Of a stretch of 64,000 nucleotides of DNA, positions 24,283 through 32,626 are shown piece by piece. The notes under the pieces are model-generated. The model was not told the DNA's origin. It worked only from the letters and a program-made list of their open reading frames with translations, and made no database searches. Origin of the DNA: Streptomyces sp. ACA25 (GTDB taxonomy: Bacteria > Actinomycetota > Actinomycetes > Streptomycetales > Streptomycetaceae); the NCBI RefSeq assembly GCF_028200735.1, contig NZ_JAQKPV010000009.1, forward strand, positions 223,521 through 287,520, given 5' to 3'. Every line of letters starts with the position of its first letter. Positions within the stretch are counted from its first letter, which is position 1. A program made the translations under genes and the position numbers.

Positions 24283-24654
24283 TCAGGGGGCCTCGTAGAC
24301 CGCCCGGACGGCGTCCTCCGCCGCGGTGAGCGCCGCGTCACGGTCCAGACCGAGACGGCGGGCGCGCCGGGCGAACTCCAGGGCAGCGGTCACCGCCTCC
24401 TGCTCGGCGGCGCCCCCCACCGCGGCGATGAACGTACCGTTGCGGCCTCGGGTCTCGATCACTCCGTCGGCCTCCAGGGCACGGTACGCCTTGGCAACCG
24501 TGTTGGCAGCGAGCCCCAACTCCCCCGCGAAGCCGCGCACGGTCGGCAGCCGGTAACCGGCCGGCAGCGTCCCTTCCCTGGCCTGTCGGGCGATCTGGGC
24601 GCGCAGCTGCTCGTACGGCGCGGTCGGGATCTGCTGATCAATGGTGACCTTCAC
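24283..24654 (-). CDS. GntR regulator, YtrA subfamily
   Basis: A 123-residue short GntR regulator: winged helix-turn-helix IARQAREGTLPAGYRLPTVR, then GLAANTVAKAYRALEADGV and RNGTFIAA, followed by only about 45 residues of helix. That small C-terminus defines the YtrA type, which lacks a large ligand domain and usually controls a neighbouring ABC transporter or membrane protein; none is present here. The GTG at 24654 has CACAAT ending 7 bases upstream, so the message may be leaderless. It is divergent from the LPMO gene at 24933. Confidence 0.88.
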   Translation of the reverse strand: MKVTIDQQIPTAPYEQLRAQIARQAREGTLPAGYRLPTVRGFAGELGLAANTVAKAYRALEADGVIETRGRNGTFIAAVGGAAEQEAVTAALEFARRARRLGLDRDAALTAAEDAVRAVYEAP

Positions 24655-24661
24655 CCGGCCG

Positions 24662-24667
24662 ATTGTG
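24662..24667 (-). promoter_or_regulatory. -10 element of YtrA-type GntR gene
   Basis: On the minus strand CACAAT ends 7 bases before the GTG at 24654; no Shine-Dalgarno. The first base differs from the TAnnnT pattern. Confidence 0.35.
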
Positions 24668-24766
24668 CCGGACGCAGAACGGTGCCGGGCCGCGGGCCGT
24701 CCGTGCGCACCGGAACGGCGGACTCCGCGCTCCCCGGCCGGCTGTTCTTAACCGCTCGTGAGCCCT

Positions 24767-24787
24767 TCCTTAAGAGGACCATAAGGA
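24767..24787. promoter_or_regulatory. Inverted repeat upstream of LPMO gene
   Basis: TCCTTA and TAAGGA are separated by 9 bases in the region between the divergent GntR and LPMO genes. It could be an operator for the GntR protein or a carbon-source regulator. It does not match the DasR operator I know. Confidence 0.35.
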
Positions 24788-24932
24788 TCGTCCCGCGAGC
24801 CCTCGGAGGGCCGAAATCCCTGGTGAGCGCGGCTAACGTCCAAGACGTCGGGCGAAGTTCGCGGAGCCGGTGTCCAGCCGGGACCGGCTCCCGGCCCGCC
24901 GGCATTCGTCCCAGCCGAAGGAGACTCCCCCC

Positions 24933-25934
24933 ATGACCGTCCGTCGCAAGGCAGCCACTGTCGGCGCCCTCGCCGTCGCCCCACTGGCGCTCAGCCTGAT
25001 GGCAGCCGTCCCCGCCGCAGCGCACGGGTCGATGGACAACCCGGTCAGCCGGATCTCGACGTGCCACCAGGAGGGTCCGGAGAACCCGCAGTCGGACGCC
25101 TGCAAGGAAATGGTGGCCATCGGCGGCACGCAGCCCCTCTACGACTGGAACGAAGTCAACCTCGCGAACGCCGACGGACGGCACCGCGACCTCATTCCGG
25201 ACGGCACACTGTGCAGCGCGGGCCGCGACAAGTACGCAGGGCTCGACCAGCCCCGCGCCGACTGGCCGGCCACCGAACTCAGCAGCGGTTCCCACACCTT
25301 CCGGTACGCGGCCAGCGCGCCGCACACCGGGTCCTTCGAGCTGTTCATCACGCGGGAGGGGTACGACCCGACGCAGCCGCTGCGCTGGGCGGACCTGGAG
25401 TCCTTCGGCGAGGTCACCGATCCGCCGTTGGAGGAAGGCGCCTACGTCTTCGGCATGGAGATCCCCGAGCGGGAGGGCCGCCATCTGATCTACAGCGTGT
25501 GGCAGCGCTCCGACAGTCCGGAGGCCTTCTACACCTGCTCGGACGTCGTCCTCGGCGGGGACAGCGGCGGCTCCGCCGCAGGCGCTCAGCCGGCCGGAGC
25601 GCCTGCGGCGGAGCCCGGGACCGGCGCGGACGCCGCCGGCCCTGAGGACCACGGAGACCACGACGAGCCCGGGAAGGATGCCGGTGGCGGCGCGGACGAC
25701 CGGGGCGGGGCAGCCAAGGACCCTGCGGAGTCCGGCCCGGAGAACCTGGCCTCACCCGCGGGAAACGAGCCCGCCCCGCAGGGCGCCACCGAGGAGGAGC
25801 CCTCCCTCGCGAGGACGGGCGGTGAGAGCACCACCGTGCTGCTGGCCGCCGGTGGCGCCGCCGCTCTGACTGCCGGTGCGGGGCTGGTGTTCACGAGCCT
25901 CCGCCGCCGCGCCGCGGCCCGTCCCCGCGCCTGA
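24933..25934 (+). CDS. AA10 lytic polysaccharide monooxygenase with sortase anchor
   Basis: A 333-residue exported protein. A 30-residue signal peptide ends PAAA, exposing His31 (HGSMDNPVSR) as the N-terminal residue of the copper histidine brace. The second His is in APHTGSFELFITREGYDP. The AA10 domain runs to about residue 210 (YSVWQRSDSPEAFYTCSDV) and would oxidatively cleave chitin or cellulose. An acidic Ala/Gly/Pro linker follows, then LARTG, a hydrophobic helix and an Arg-rich tail, forming a class E sortase signal. The enzyme is therefore probably fixed to the cell wall rather than released, unlike most LPMOs. GGAG precedes the ATG. No carbohydrate-binding module is present. Confidence 0.92.
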   Translation: MTVRRKAATVGALAVAPLALSLMAAVPAAAHGSMDNPVSRISTCHQEGPENPQSDACKEMVAIGGTQPLYDWNEVNLANADGRHRDLIPDGTLCSAGRDKYAGLDQPRADWPATELSSGSHTFRYAASAPHTGSFELFITREGYDPTQPLRWADLESFGEVTDPPLEEGAYVFGMEIPEREGRHLIYSVWQRSDSPEAFYTCSDVVLGGDSGGSAAGAQPAGAPAAEPGTGADAAGPEDHGDHDEPGKDAGGGADDRGGAAKDPAESGPENLASPAGNEPAPQGATEEEPSLARTGGESTTVLLAAGGAAALTAGAGLVFTSLRRRAAARPRA

Positions 25935-26139
25935 CCGCCCCCTGACCCGGTGCCGCCGCTTCCCGTCCCCCACCTTCGGGGAAGCGGCGGCACCGCCTTG
26001 TCCACGGTCGGGACGTCGCTTTGCGCGAGGGGTGAGAGTCCCTGCGGTGTCGCGTTGCGGCGAGGCATGCCGTCCCCCGGAGCGGCGTCGATATGTCTGT
26101 GCATGGCGGCAGTTCGAGGTGCAAGCTATCGGGGTGAAC

Positions 26140-27015
26140 ATGGAAGAGGTCGGCGCGCGGTTGGTTGGTCGATTCGGCCCCGAGGCCGAGGGTTGGCTCG
26201 CTGAGGTTCCGAACCTCGCTGCGCGGCTGGCCACGCGGTGGGGTTTCGTGCTCGGTGAGCTGTTCGAGAGTGGAGCCTCCTCTGTCGTCTTTCGCTGTCG
26301 ATGGCCTGACGGAACGCCAGCGGTCCTCAAACTCAGTTGGGATCGGGTGCTGTTGACCAAGCAGGTGGAGATGCTGCGCGTGTTCGCGCCGTCGGGTCGG
26401 GTGCCGGCCGTATTGTCTGCTGACGCGGAGGCCGGGGCGATGGTGTTGGAGGAGGTCCTGCCCGGCACCGAGGCCGAGGACATGCCGCAGGCGTCATTGC
26501 CGCAGCAGTGGGGAGAGCTGCTTGCCGCGCTGCACGCCGTGGCCCCACCCGCGCACTGGCCACTGGATCTGCGCGGTCGGTTCGACGAAGCCTTCGTCCG
26601 GATCGGCCGGCGGCTGTCCGAGCCGGCCATCGGCACACGGATCGACCAGGCCGCGTGGCAGCGGGCGATACGGCGCTGTGAGAGGTTGCTGGACAGTCAG
26701 GCCAGGCTCGTGTTGCTGCACGGTGATCTGCACCTCGGCAACGTCCTGGACGGCGGCCCGTCGCGCGGTCTGATCGCGATCGACCCCAAGGCATGTGTGG
26801 GTGACCCGTGCTTCGACGCCGTCGACTACGTGGTGGCGGGTGCCGGACAAGAGGGTGTCGAGGCCCGTTGCCAGCGGGTGGCGACCACCTGCGGGCTCGA
26901 TGGGGACCGGCTGTACACCTGGAGCCGAGTGATCGCACCCATGGCAGCCATCGCACACCTCACCTATGACGGTCCAGAGCCGGTGATCGACGAACTACTC
27001 GCTCTGTCCCGCTGA
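26140..27015 (+). CDS. Aminoglycoside/hydroxyurea phosphotransferase, APH(6)-like
   Basis: A 291-residue kinase. The lobes are joined at MVLEEVLPGTEAEDMP, a hinge typical of APH(6)-type enzymes. The catalytic loop is LLHGDLHLGNVL and the metal site IDPKACVGDPCFDAVDYV; IDPK and GDP..D.A are signatures of the streptomycin 6-phosphotransferase/hydroxyurea kinase group rather than choline-kinase-like APHs. It would phosphorylate streptomycin or a similar cyclitol with ATP. The ATG at 26140 follows GGGGTG; the open frame back to 25876 is not supported. Codon use is less GC-biased than in its neighbours, hinting at acquisition. No streptomycin biosynthesis genes are present, so it is a stand-alone resistance-type gene. 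Confidence 0.85.
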   Translation: MEEVGARLVGRFGPEAEGWLAEVPNLAARLATRWGFVLGELFESGASSVVFRCRWPDGTPAVLKLSWDRVLLTKQVEMLRVFAPSGRVPAVLSADAEAGAMVLEEVLPGTEAEDMPQASLPQQWGELLAALHAVAPPAHWPLDLRGRFDEAFVRIGRRLSEPAIGTRIDQAAWQRAIRRCERLLDSQARLVLLHGDLHLGNVLDGGPSRGLIAIDPKACVGDPCFDAVDYVVAGAGQEGVEARCQRVATTCGLDGDRLYTWSRVIAPMAAIAHLTYDGPEPVIDELLALSR

Positions 27016-27096
27016 TGCCGTATCCCGGCCCGGCGAAGGAGCACCGCAGGCCCATGCCGGCGGGTCCCCCGCCGTGTTCGGACACGTCGATCGGCG

Positions 27097-28110
27097 TCAC
27101 GCGGCTCCGGCGGTGCCCGGCGGAGGGTGGGCGGCGGCGGGGCCAACGGCTCCGCCGCCGAACCGGCCGCGGGCCCGGTCCGCGGCTGCCTCAGCACGTC
27201 GGCGCCGCTCGTCCGCGGGGTCGAGGGACAGCTGCCGGGTGGCATGCCGGGCCGCCACGAGGCCTTCTGCGCGCAGCGTGAGCGCGCGCACCCGGGCCCG
27301 CTGCAGGCCCAGGCCGTCGTGCAGCGCGTAGGCGGTGGCGGCCAGCTCGGGCGTGTGGGCGGTGGACTCGGCGAGCGAACGGCTGCGCGTGGTGACGGAG
27401 CGGTCGGCATAGCGGACGGTGAGCGTCAGGGTCCGGGCCGTCCGCTCCTCACCGCGCAGCCGGTAGCCCAGCCGGTCGGCGAGAGCGAGGAGGGCACGGC
27501 GGCGCATGACCGGATCGAGCTCGTCGTGGCCGAAACGGTGCTCCGCCGACGCCGAACGCGGCAGCGCGGCCGGGGTGACCGGCGTGGGGTCGATCCCGCG
27601 GGCCAGATCGTGGATACGGCGGCCGGCGGCCGCGCCGAGGATCCGCTGCAGAGTGGCGGGGGGTGCGGCGGCGACCGCGTCGATCCGGCCGAGCCCGTAG
27701 TGGGTGAGCGTGCGGACCGTCGCAGGGCCTGCGCCGGGCAGCGCGACCGTCGGCCGGCCGGCCAGGAAGCCGCTGACGGCTTCCGGTTCGTCCGGGACCC
27801 GGCGGACCGCACCGGGCGGTCCGTCCTCGGCCGCCATCCGGGCCAGCAGAGGGTTGCCCGCGACCCCGACGGTGCAGTCCGCGCCGTACCGGGCGAGTGC
27901 CTGGACCCGGAGCCGCTGGGCCAGCTGGAGAGCATCGCACCCGAAGTAGCGCAGGCTTCCCCGCACATCGGCGAACGCGGCGTCGCGAGGCACCGGCTGC
28001 ACCACGGGGGTGATGCCGTGGAGCAGCCCGATCAGCGCGGGGTACACCTCCTCGGAGCAGCCGTCGAAGCGCACGTACAGCACATGCCCGTGGTGTTCGC
28101 CGGCGGTCAT
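27097..28110 (-). CDS. Y-family DNA polymerase-like protein without fingers (ImuB-like)
   Basis: A 337-residue protein coupled to dnaE2 by an ATGA overlap. It enters the Y-family fold late: VRFDGCSEEVYPALIGLLHG aligns with the helix before the second acidic motif of Pol IV, and the place of SxDE is occupied by FADVRGSLRYFG. The fingers and first catalytic Asp are therefore missing. The helix-hairpin-helix/thumb (VALPGAGPATVRTLTHYGLG) and little finger (TLTLTVRYADRSVTT) are intact. RQLSLDP near the C-terminus resembles a beta-clamp motif. It is probably a non-catalytic adaptor that brings DnaE2 to the clamp, as ImuB does. Confidence 0.85.
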   Translation of the reverse strand: MTAGEHHGHVLYVRFDGCSEEVYPALIGLLHGITPVVQPVPRDAAFADVRGSLRYFGCDALQLAQRLRVQALARYGADCTVGVAGNPLLARMAAEDGPPGAVRRVPDEPEAVSGFLAGRPTVALPGAGPATVRTLTHYGLGRIDAVAAAPPATLQRILGAAAGRRIHDLARGIDPTPVTPAALPRSASAEHRFGHDELDPVMRRRALLALADRLGYRLRGEERTARTLTLTVRYADRSVTTRSRSLAESTAHTPELAATAYALHDGLGLQRARVRALTLRAEGLVAARHATRQLSLDPADERRRRAEAAADRARGRFGGGAVGPAAAHPPPGTAGAA

Positions 28111-31100
28111 CCCGCACTCCCGGGGCTGGAGTGCCACATCCGGCGGCCGTGCCGGGGCGGCTGACCGGAGTCGCCGGCCGGTCGCAGATCGGCCCAGGGG
28201 TGGAGAGTGTAGCCGGTGGACATCTCGATCCGCCGGTCCGGACCGGCCCGAGCGGCTCCCATGGGCTCCGCCAGCCGGGCGGCAACCGCGTCCAGGCCAC
28301 CGGTGCGACGCAGCTCGACGAGCTCGGCGAGGTCCCAGGCGGCGGCGCCGACCACGCTGAAGGCGCGCGGACCGCGGCGCTGGACCACTCCGCGCACGAG
28401 CAACAGCCAGGAATGGAAGAGCGTGTGGGCGCAGGCGCCGTGGCTGTCGTCGAAGAAGGCACAGTCGATCAGCCCGGTGGAGTCCTCCAGGGTGGTGAAG
28501 ACGACGCGCTTGCCGGACCGGATCGGCGGGGTCTGGGTGGCGGCCTTGGCACCGGCGACCAGGACCGTCTCCCCGTGCCGGGCCTGCCGCAGACTGCGGG
28601 CCGTCAGCACGTTCAGTTCCCGCAGGAAGTCGTGGTGGTCGGACATCAGGTGACGGGAGGCGTCCAGGCCGAGAATCCCCAGCTCGGCACCGAGTCGCTC
28701 GTCCCGGTCGAGGTCGGGAAGCCCGGTGGCAGCGGCCAGGTCGGGCCCGGTGTCCGGGTCCGTGTCCAGCATGAGCTGTCCCTGGCGGGCGCCGGCGGTG
28801 CGCGACCGCCCGCGCAGCTCGGCCAGATGCAGCAGGAGGTCCCGGCGGTTGCCGCCGAAGGCGTCCAGTGCGCCGACGCTGGCGAGGCGTTCGGCGGTGG
28901 TCCTGGAGGGCCGGGCGCGGCCGAGCAGGTCCGGCAGCGAGGCGTAGGGGGCTCCGGCGGCGATCCGCCGGGCTTCGTCCGCGGTGATGCCCTGGACCTC
29001 CCCGAGCGCGAGGCGCAGTCCCCACGTCGCGGCCTCCGCGTCCTTGCCTCCGGGTACCGGCTCGATGCGGTAGGTGTCCGCTGACCGGTTCACGTCCAGG
29101 GGCAGCACCGGCACCCCGCGGCGCCGGGCGTCGGCGAGCAGCAGCCGCTTGGGGTACATCCCCGGGTCGTGGGTCAGCAGCCCGGCGTAGAAGGCGGCCG
29201 GGTGGTGTGTCTTGAGCCAGGCGGACTGGTAGGTGGGCACGGCGAAGGCAACCGCGTGCGCCTTGCAGAAACCATAGGCACCGAAGGCCTCCACGATCTC
29301 CCAGGTGCGGTCGATGACCGCGGCCGGGTAGCCGCGTTCCTCGGCCGCGGTGCGGAACCGGGCCCGCAGCCTCTCCCGCCACTCCCGGTCTGCCAGCGCC
29401 CGGCGGGCCGCGTCGGCCATCGCGTGGTCCCAGCCGGTCATGGTGCTCAGTACCCGGATGACCTGTTCGTGGAAGACCACCACCCCGTAGGTCTCGCGCA
29501 ACGCCGGTTCCAGGTCCGGGTGCGGGTAGTGCGGGGGCTTCCGGCCGTGCCTGGCCTCGATGAAGGGCCGCACCATGTCCGCGGCCACCGGGCCGGGCCG
29601 GAACAGCGATATGTCGACAACAAGGTCGTGAAAAGTGGAGGGCTGCAGCCGTCCGAGGAGGTCGCGCTGGCCTGGCGACTCGATCTGGAAACACCCCAGG
29701 GTGTCGGAGGAGCGGATCAGCCGGTAGGTCCCCGGGTCGCCCTGCGGCACCCGGTCCAGGTCGAGCCGCTCGCCCGTGGCGCGTTCCACCTCACCGACCG
29801 CGTGGGCCATCGCGGACTGCATCCGTACCCCCAGCACATCCAGCTTGAGCAGCCCGAGGTCCTCCACGTCGTCCTTGTCGAACTGCACCATGGAGAATCC
29901 CTCGCCGCTGGTGGGTACCACCGGCGCGCGGGAGCGCAGCGAGGTGTTCGACAGCAGCACCCCGCAGGGGTGCATGGCCATCCCGCGCGGGATCCCGTCC
30001 AGCGCCTCGACCAGGTCCCACATCCGGGGCCCGTACGCCTCGGCGTCGATGCCCTGCAGCTCGGGCAGCTCAGCGAGCGCGCTCCGGACATCCCTGGCCC
30101 GGATGTGCGGGAACGCCTTGGCCAGCCGGTCGGTCTCGGCCGGGTCCATGCCCAGCGCGAGTCCCACCGCCCGGATCGCGTGCCGCACCCGGTAGGTCTC
30201 GGGCATGGCGACGGTCGCCACCCGCTCCTCGCCGAAGCGGGCGAAGATCGCCCGGTAGGCCTCCAGCCGGCGGGCGGACTCCACGTCGATGTCGATGTCC
30301 GGCAGCACGTCCCGGCGCGGGGACAGGAAGCGCTCGAACAGCAGGCCGTGCTCGAGGGGGTCGGCCTGGGAGATCCCGAGCAGGTGGTTGACCAGCGATC
30401 CGGCTCCCGAGCCGCGTGCGGCGACCCGGATACCGAGTCCGGCAATGTCGTCGACGACGCTCGCGACGGTCAGGAAGTACGAGGCGTAGCCGAGCTGCCC
30501 GATGATCCGCAGCTCCTGCTCGAGCCGGTGCCAGCGCTTCGGGTCCCGGTCGTATCCGCGGAGCACCATGCCCGCCGCGCAGCGCGAGCGCAGCACCCGG
30601 TCCGCGGTACGCCGGCCGGCGCCGACGAGCTGCGGTTCGGGGAAGTGCACGCGGCCCAGTCCCAGGTCGTCCTCGGGATCCACCCGGCACATCGCGGCCG
30701 TCTCCGCGGTGAGGTCGAGCAGCCGCCGCGCGGCCTCCGGCCGGTAGCCGGCCGCCTCGGCGATCCGCCCGGCGGAGGCCGCCATCCCCGCGGGGTCCTT
30801 GAGCCACCGGTCCCCGTTGTCGAGCCCTTTGCGGGGGTCGACGGGCACCAGCCTGCGGGCGGAGTCCAGGACATCGGCGACCGGACCTTGCCCCGGGTCG
30901 GCGTAGCGCGCCTCGTTGCTGAGCACCGGAGTGACGCCCTGCCCGGCGGCCAGCTGCAGGGTCCGGGCCGCGGTCCGCAGCGGCCCCGAGCCGACGGCCT
31001 CCAGCCGCAGCGCGTCCCCGCACCTCTCGCGCCAGAGCCCGAGCAGCCGGGCCGCCCGGTCCGGCCGGCCGGCGGTCAGTGCCCGCCCGACCGCCGATGC

Positions 31101-31541
31101 GGGGCCCAGCAGAACGATCAGCCCGTCCCCGGTCACTTCCTGCCAGGGCAGCACGGGCTCGCCGCCTCCCGCGTGGGCCGCGGTGACCAGGCGGCACAGC
31201 TGCGCCCAGCCGGCGGCGCCTTCCTGGGCCAGGAAGACCGCGCGCGGCACCGACTCGTCGGTGAAGGCTCCGCCGCGCACCGGCACCGGGCGCCGTGCCG
31301 CGGCTTCCCGGGCCTCCTCGGCGGGCGACTCCACCGCCAGCTCCACCCCGAAGACCGGGCGCACCCCGGCCCCGGCGCACGCTCTGGAGAACCGCACAGC
31401 ACCGCCGAGGGTGTCCCGGTCGGTCAGAGCCAGCGCTTCCATACCCCGTTCAGCGGCTCGCTCGGCCAGCCGCTCGGGGTGCGAAGCCCCATAACGGAGG
31501 GAGAGCCCGGAGGCCACATGCAGGTGCACAAAACCTGACAT
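28107..31541 (-). CDS. dnaE2: Error-prone DNA polymerase III alpha subunit DnaE2
   Basis: A 1144-residue C-family polymerase used for damage-induced mutagenic synthesis. The PHP domain is degenerate: it reads HLHVASGLS where exonuclease-competent PHP domains have HVHTEYS, and TDRD instead of TDHG. The polymerase aspartates are intact (LPDIDIDVES near residue 410; LLKLDVLGVRMQSAM further on). A C-terminal OB fold includes LVAGAKAATQTPPIRSGKR. AGGAGGT four bases before the ATG fixes the start at 31541. A LexA box lies at 31608-31623, so it should be induced by DNA damage. It is followed by the fingerless Y-family protein; an imuA gene is absent. Confidence 0.93.
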   Translation of the reverse strand: MSGFVHLHVASGLSLRYGASHPERLAERAAERGMEALALTDRDTLGGAVRFSRACAGAGVRPVFGVELAVESPAEEAREAAARRPVPVRGGAFTDESVPRAVFLAQEGAAGWAQLCRLVTAAHAGGGEPVLPWQEVTGDGLIVLLGPASAVGRALTAGRPDRAARLLGLWRERCGDALRLEAVGSGPLRTAARTLQLAAGQGVTPVLSNEARYADPGQGPVADVLDSARRLVPVDPRKGLDNGDRWLKDPAGMAASAGRIAEAAGYRPEAARRLLDLTAETAAMCRVDPEDDLGLGRVHFPEPQLVGAGRRTADRVLRSRCAAGMVLRGYDRDPKRWHRLEQELRIIGQLGYASYFLTVASVVDDIAGLGIRVAARGSGAGSLVNHLLGISQADPLEHGLLFERFLSPRRDVLPDIDIDVESARRLEAYRAIFARFGEERVATVAMPETYRVRHAIRAVGLALGMDPAETDRLAKAFPHIRARDVRSALAELPELQGIDAEAYGPRMWDLVEALDGIPRGMAMHPCGVLLSNTSLRSRAPVVPTSGEGFSMVQFDKDDVEDLGLLKLDVLGVRMQSAMAHAVGEVERATGERLDLDRVPQGDPGTYRLIRSSDTLGCFQIESPGQRDLLGRLQPSTFHDLVVDISLFRPGPVAADMVRPFIEARHGRKPPHYPHPDLEPALRETYGVVVFHEQVIRVLSTMTGWDHAMADAARRALADREWRERLRARFRTAAEERGYPAAVIDRTWEIVEAFGAYGFCKAHAVAFAVPTYQSAWLKTHHPAAFYAGLLTHDPGMYPKRLLLADARRRGVPVLPLDVNRSADTYRIEPVPGGKDAEAATWGLRLALGEVQGITADEARRIAAGAPYASLPDLLGRARPSRTTAERLASVGALDAFGGNRRDLLLHLAELRGRSRTAGARQGQLMLDTDPDTGPDLAAATGLPDLDRDERLGAELGILGLDASRHLMSDHHDFLRELNVLTARSLRQARHGETVLVAGAKAATQTPPIRSGKRVVFTTLEDSTGLIDCAFFDDSHGACAHTLFHSWLLLVRGVVQRRGPRAFSVVGAAAWDLAELVELRRTGGLDAVAARLAEPMGAARAGPDRRIEMSTGYTLHPWADLRPAGDSGQPPRHGRRMWHSSPGSAG

Positions 31542-31882
31542 ATCTACCTCCTGCCCTCTTCGCGCCACCCGTCACACCTCGAACGCCCACCCACCATAAA
31601 CCAGCCATCGAACATTTGTGCGACTACGAGGTATCAGCAGGTCAGTGGGGTGAGACATGCACTCTGTGGCGAAATTCGATCGCCCTCTGAGCCGGGGGCA
31701 CTTGGCTCCGGACAGCACCGGACCCGGACCCCCGGGTGGCGTGCGCCACCTCCGCCATCGGGGTGGCCTCCAGGTGGTGGGGAGCAGCGACGGCGGAGCG
31801 TCGGTCACTCACCGGAGCGGCGTACCGCACCCCGGGCTTCCGCAAGGCCTGACGGGGCACTGCGGCGGAGGGGCCGGGAGCG
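31542..31882. other. Intergenic region upstream of dnaE2, downstream of ureD
   Basis: This 341-base stretch contains the dnaE2 promoter and LexA box (31593-31623) near one end. A small hairpin GGTGGCG / CGCCACC (31735-31750) might end urease transcripts. A 95-codon plus-strand frame from 31657 runs into ureD and is not believed. Confidence 0.5.
31593..31623 (-). promoter_or_regulatory. LexA (SOS) box and promoter of dnaE2
   Basis: TCGAACATTTGTGCGA (31608-31623) matches the actinobacterial SOS consensus TCGAAC-N4-GTTCGA at all but one fixed position. On the minus strand TATGGT (31593-31598) is a plausible -10 box, and the LexA site overlaps the spacer and -35 position. The leader to the ATG at 31541 is about 45 bases. 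Confidence 0.8.
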
Positions 31883-32626
31883 TCATGCTCCGCCGCGGTC
31901 GAGCAGCCGGCGCAGCTCCAGGGCGTCCGGCGCGACGGCGGTGACCAGTGAGGCCGGACCGGCCAGCGGGGTTCGGACAGCCGTCCCGCCCAGCAGCACG
32001 GGCTCAACGGGCTGCTCCCGGAACTCGGGGCCGGCCACCAGCAACTGGCCGGCCGCGCGACAGCCGCCCAGCACCGCCGCGCCGTCCCAGCCGGGAACGC
32101 CCGGTCCGTAGCTCAGCTCCTGGTCGAGCAGCGGCCGCCCCGCGTGGTGCACGGTGAGGCGGCTGGACAGCCGGCCGGGCTCCTCCCCCGCCCTGCCGAG
32201 CACCTGCTCCTCCCGGAACACCAGCCGTGCCGTGGCGGCGAGACGGATTCTGGTGGTCATCCGCAGCTCGCTGCCGCGGGCGGAGATCAGCGGCTCCGGG
32301 AGCCAGTGCAGCTCGGCGCCGTCCCCGACCGACAGTTCGGTGACGAACTCCGCGGCGCCGCCGTCCGGACCCGGCAGCGCCACCATGGAGGCCACCGAGG
32401 TGACCCGCAACGCGGCGCCCGCCCCGGCCCGCACCGTCACCCGCAGCCGGTCCCCGCCCAACGGCACGCTCATCGCCCCGACCATGGTGACCTGGGTGTA
32501 CGGGCCGGAGGCCCGGGTACGGCGCAGCGCCAGCGGGCCGTCGCTCTCCAGTACCGGGAGCGCCCCGCCCCGGACCGCCGTGATCCGGGCGGCGGCCGTG
32601 ACCCCGGCCGGCGCGGGCGCCGTCAC
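31883..32626 (-). CDS. ureD: Urease accessory protein UreD
   Basis: A 247-residue chaperone, last gene of the urease operon. Recognisable segments are TQVTMVGAMSVPLGGDRLRV, ELHWLPEPLISARGSELRM and LVFREEQVLGRAGEEPGR, all in the order expected for UreD/UreH. It binds apo-urease together with UreF and UreG so that nickel and the carbamylated lysine can be installed. Its GTG start overlaps the ureG stop (GTGA), giving translational coupling. N-terminal residues (TAPAPAGVTAAARI) are less conserved. Length is near the family norm. Confidence 0.92.
   Translation of the reverse strand: MTAPAPAGVTAAARITAVRGGALPVLESDGPLALRRTRASGPYTQVTMVGAMSVPLGGDRLRVTVRAGAGAALRVTSVASMVALPGPDGGAAEFVTELSVGDGAELHWLPEPLISARGSELRMTTRIRLAATARLVFREEQVLGRAGEEPGRLSSRLTVHHAGRPLLDQELSYGPGVPGWDGAAVLGGCRAAGQLLVAGPEFREQPVEPVLLGGTAVRTPLAGPASLVTAVAPDALELRRLLDRGGA

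Noticed and set aside
24767..24787. DasR-type operator for the LPMO gene
   Set aside because: The inverted repeat TCCTTA-N9-TAAGGA does not resemble the TGGTCTAGACCA core of DasR sites, so it is reported only as an unidentified repeat.
28111..29694. Upstream extension of the Y-family frame (865 codons in total)
   Set aside because: It lies inside dnaE2 in another frame and does not encode the missing fingers; the ATGA overlap start at 28110 is far better.
29169..31538. 789-codon frame antisense to dnaE2
   Set aside because: Shadow of dnaE2; no motifs, Gly/Arg/His-rich.
31657..31944. 95-codon plus-strand frame with GGGGTGAG upstream
   Set aside because: It overlaps the 3' end of ureD on the other strand, and the second half is low-complexity Arg/Gly; ribosome site alone is not enough.
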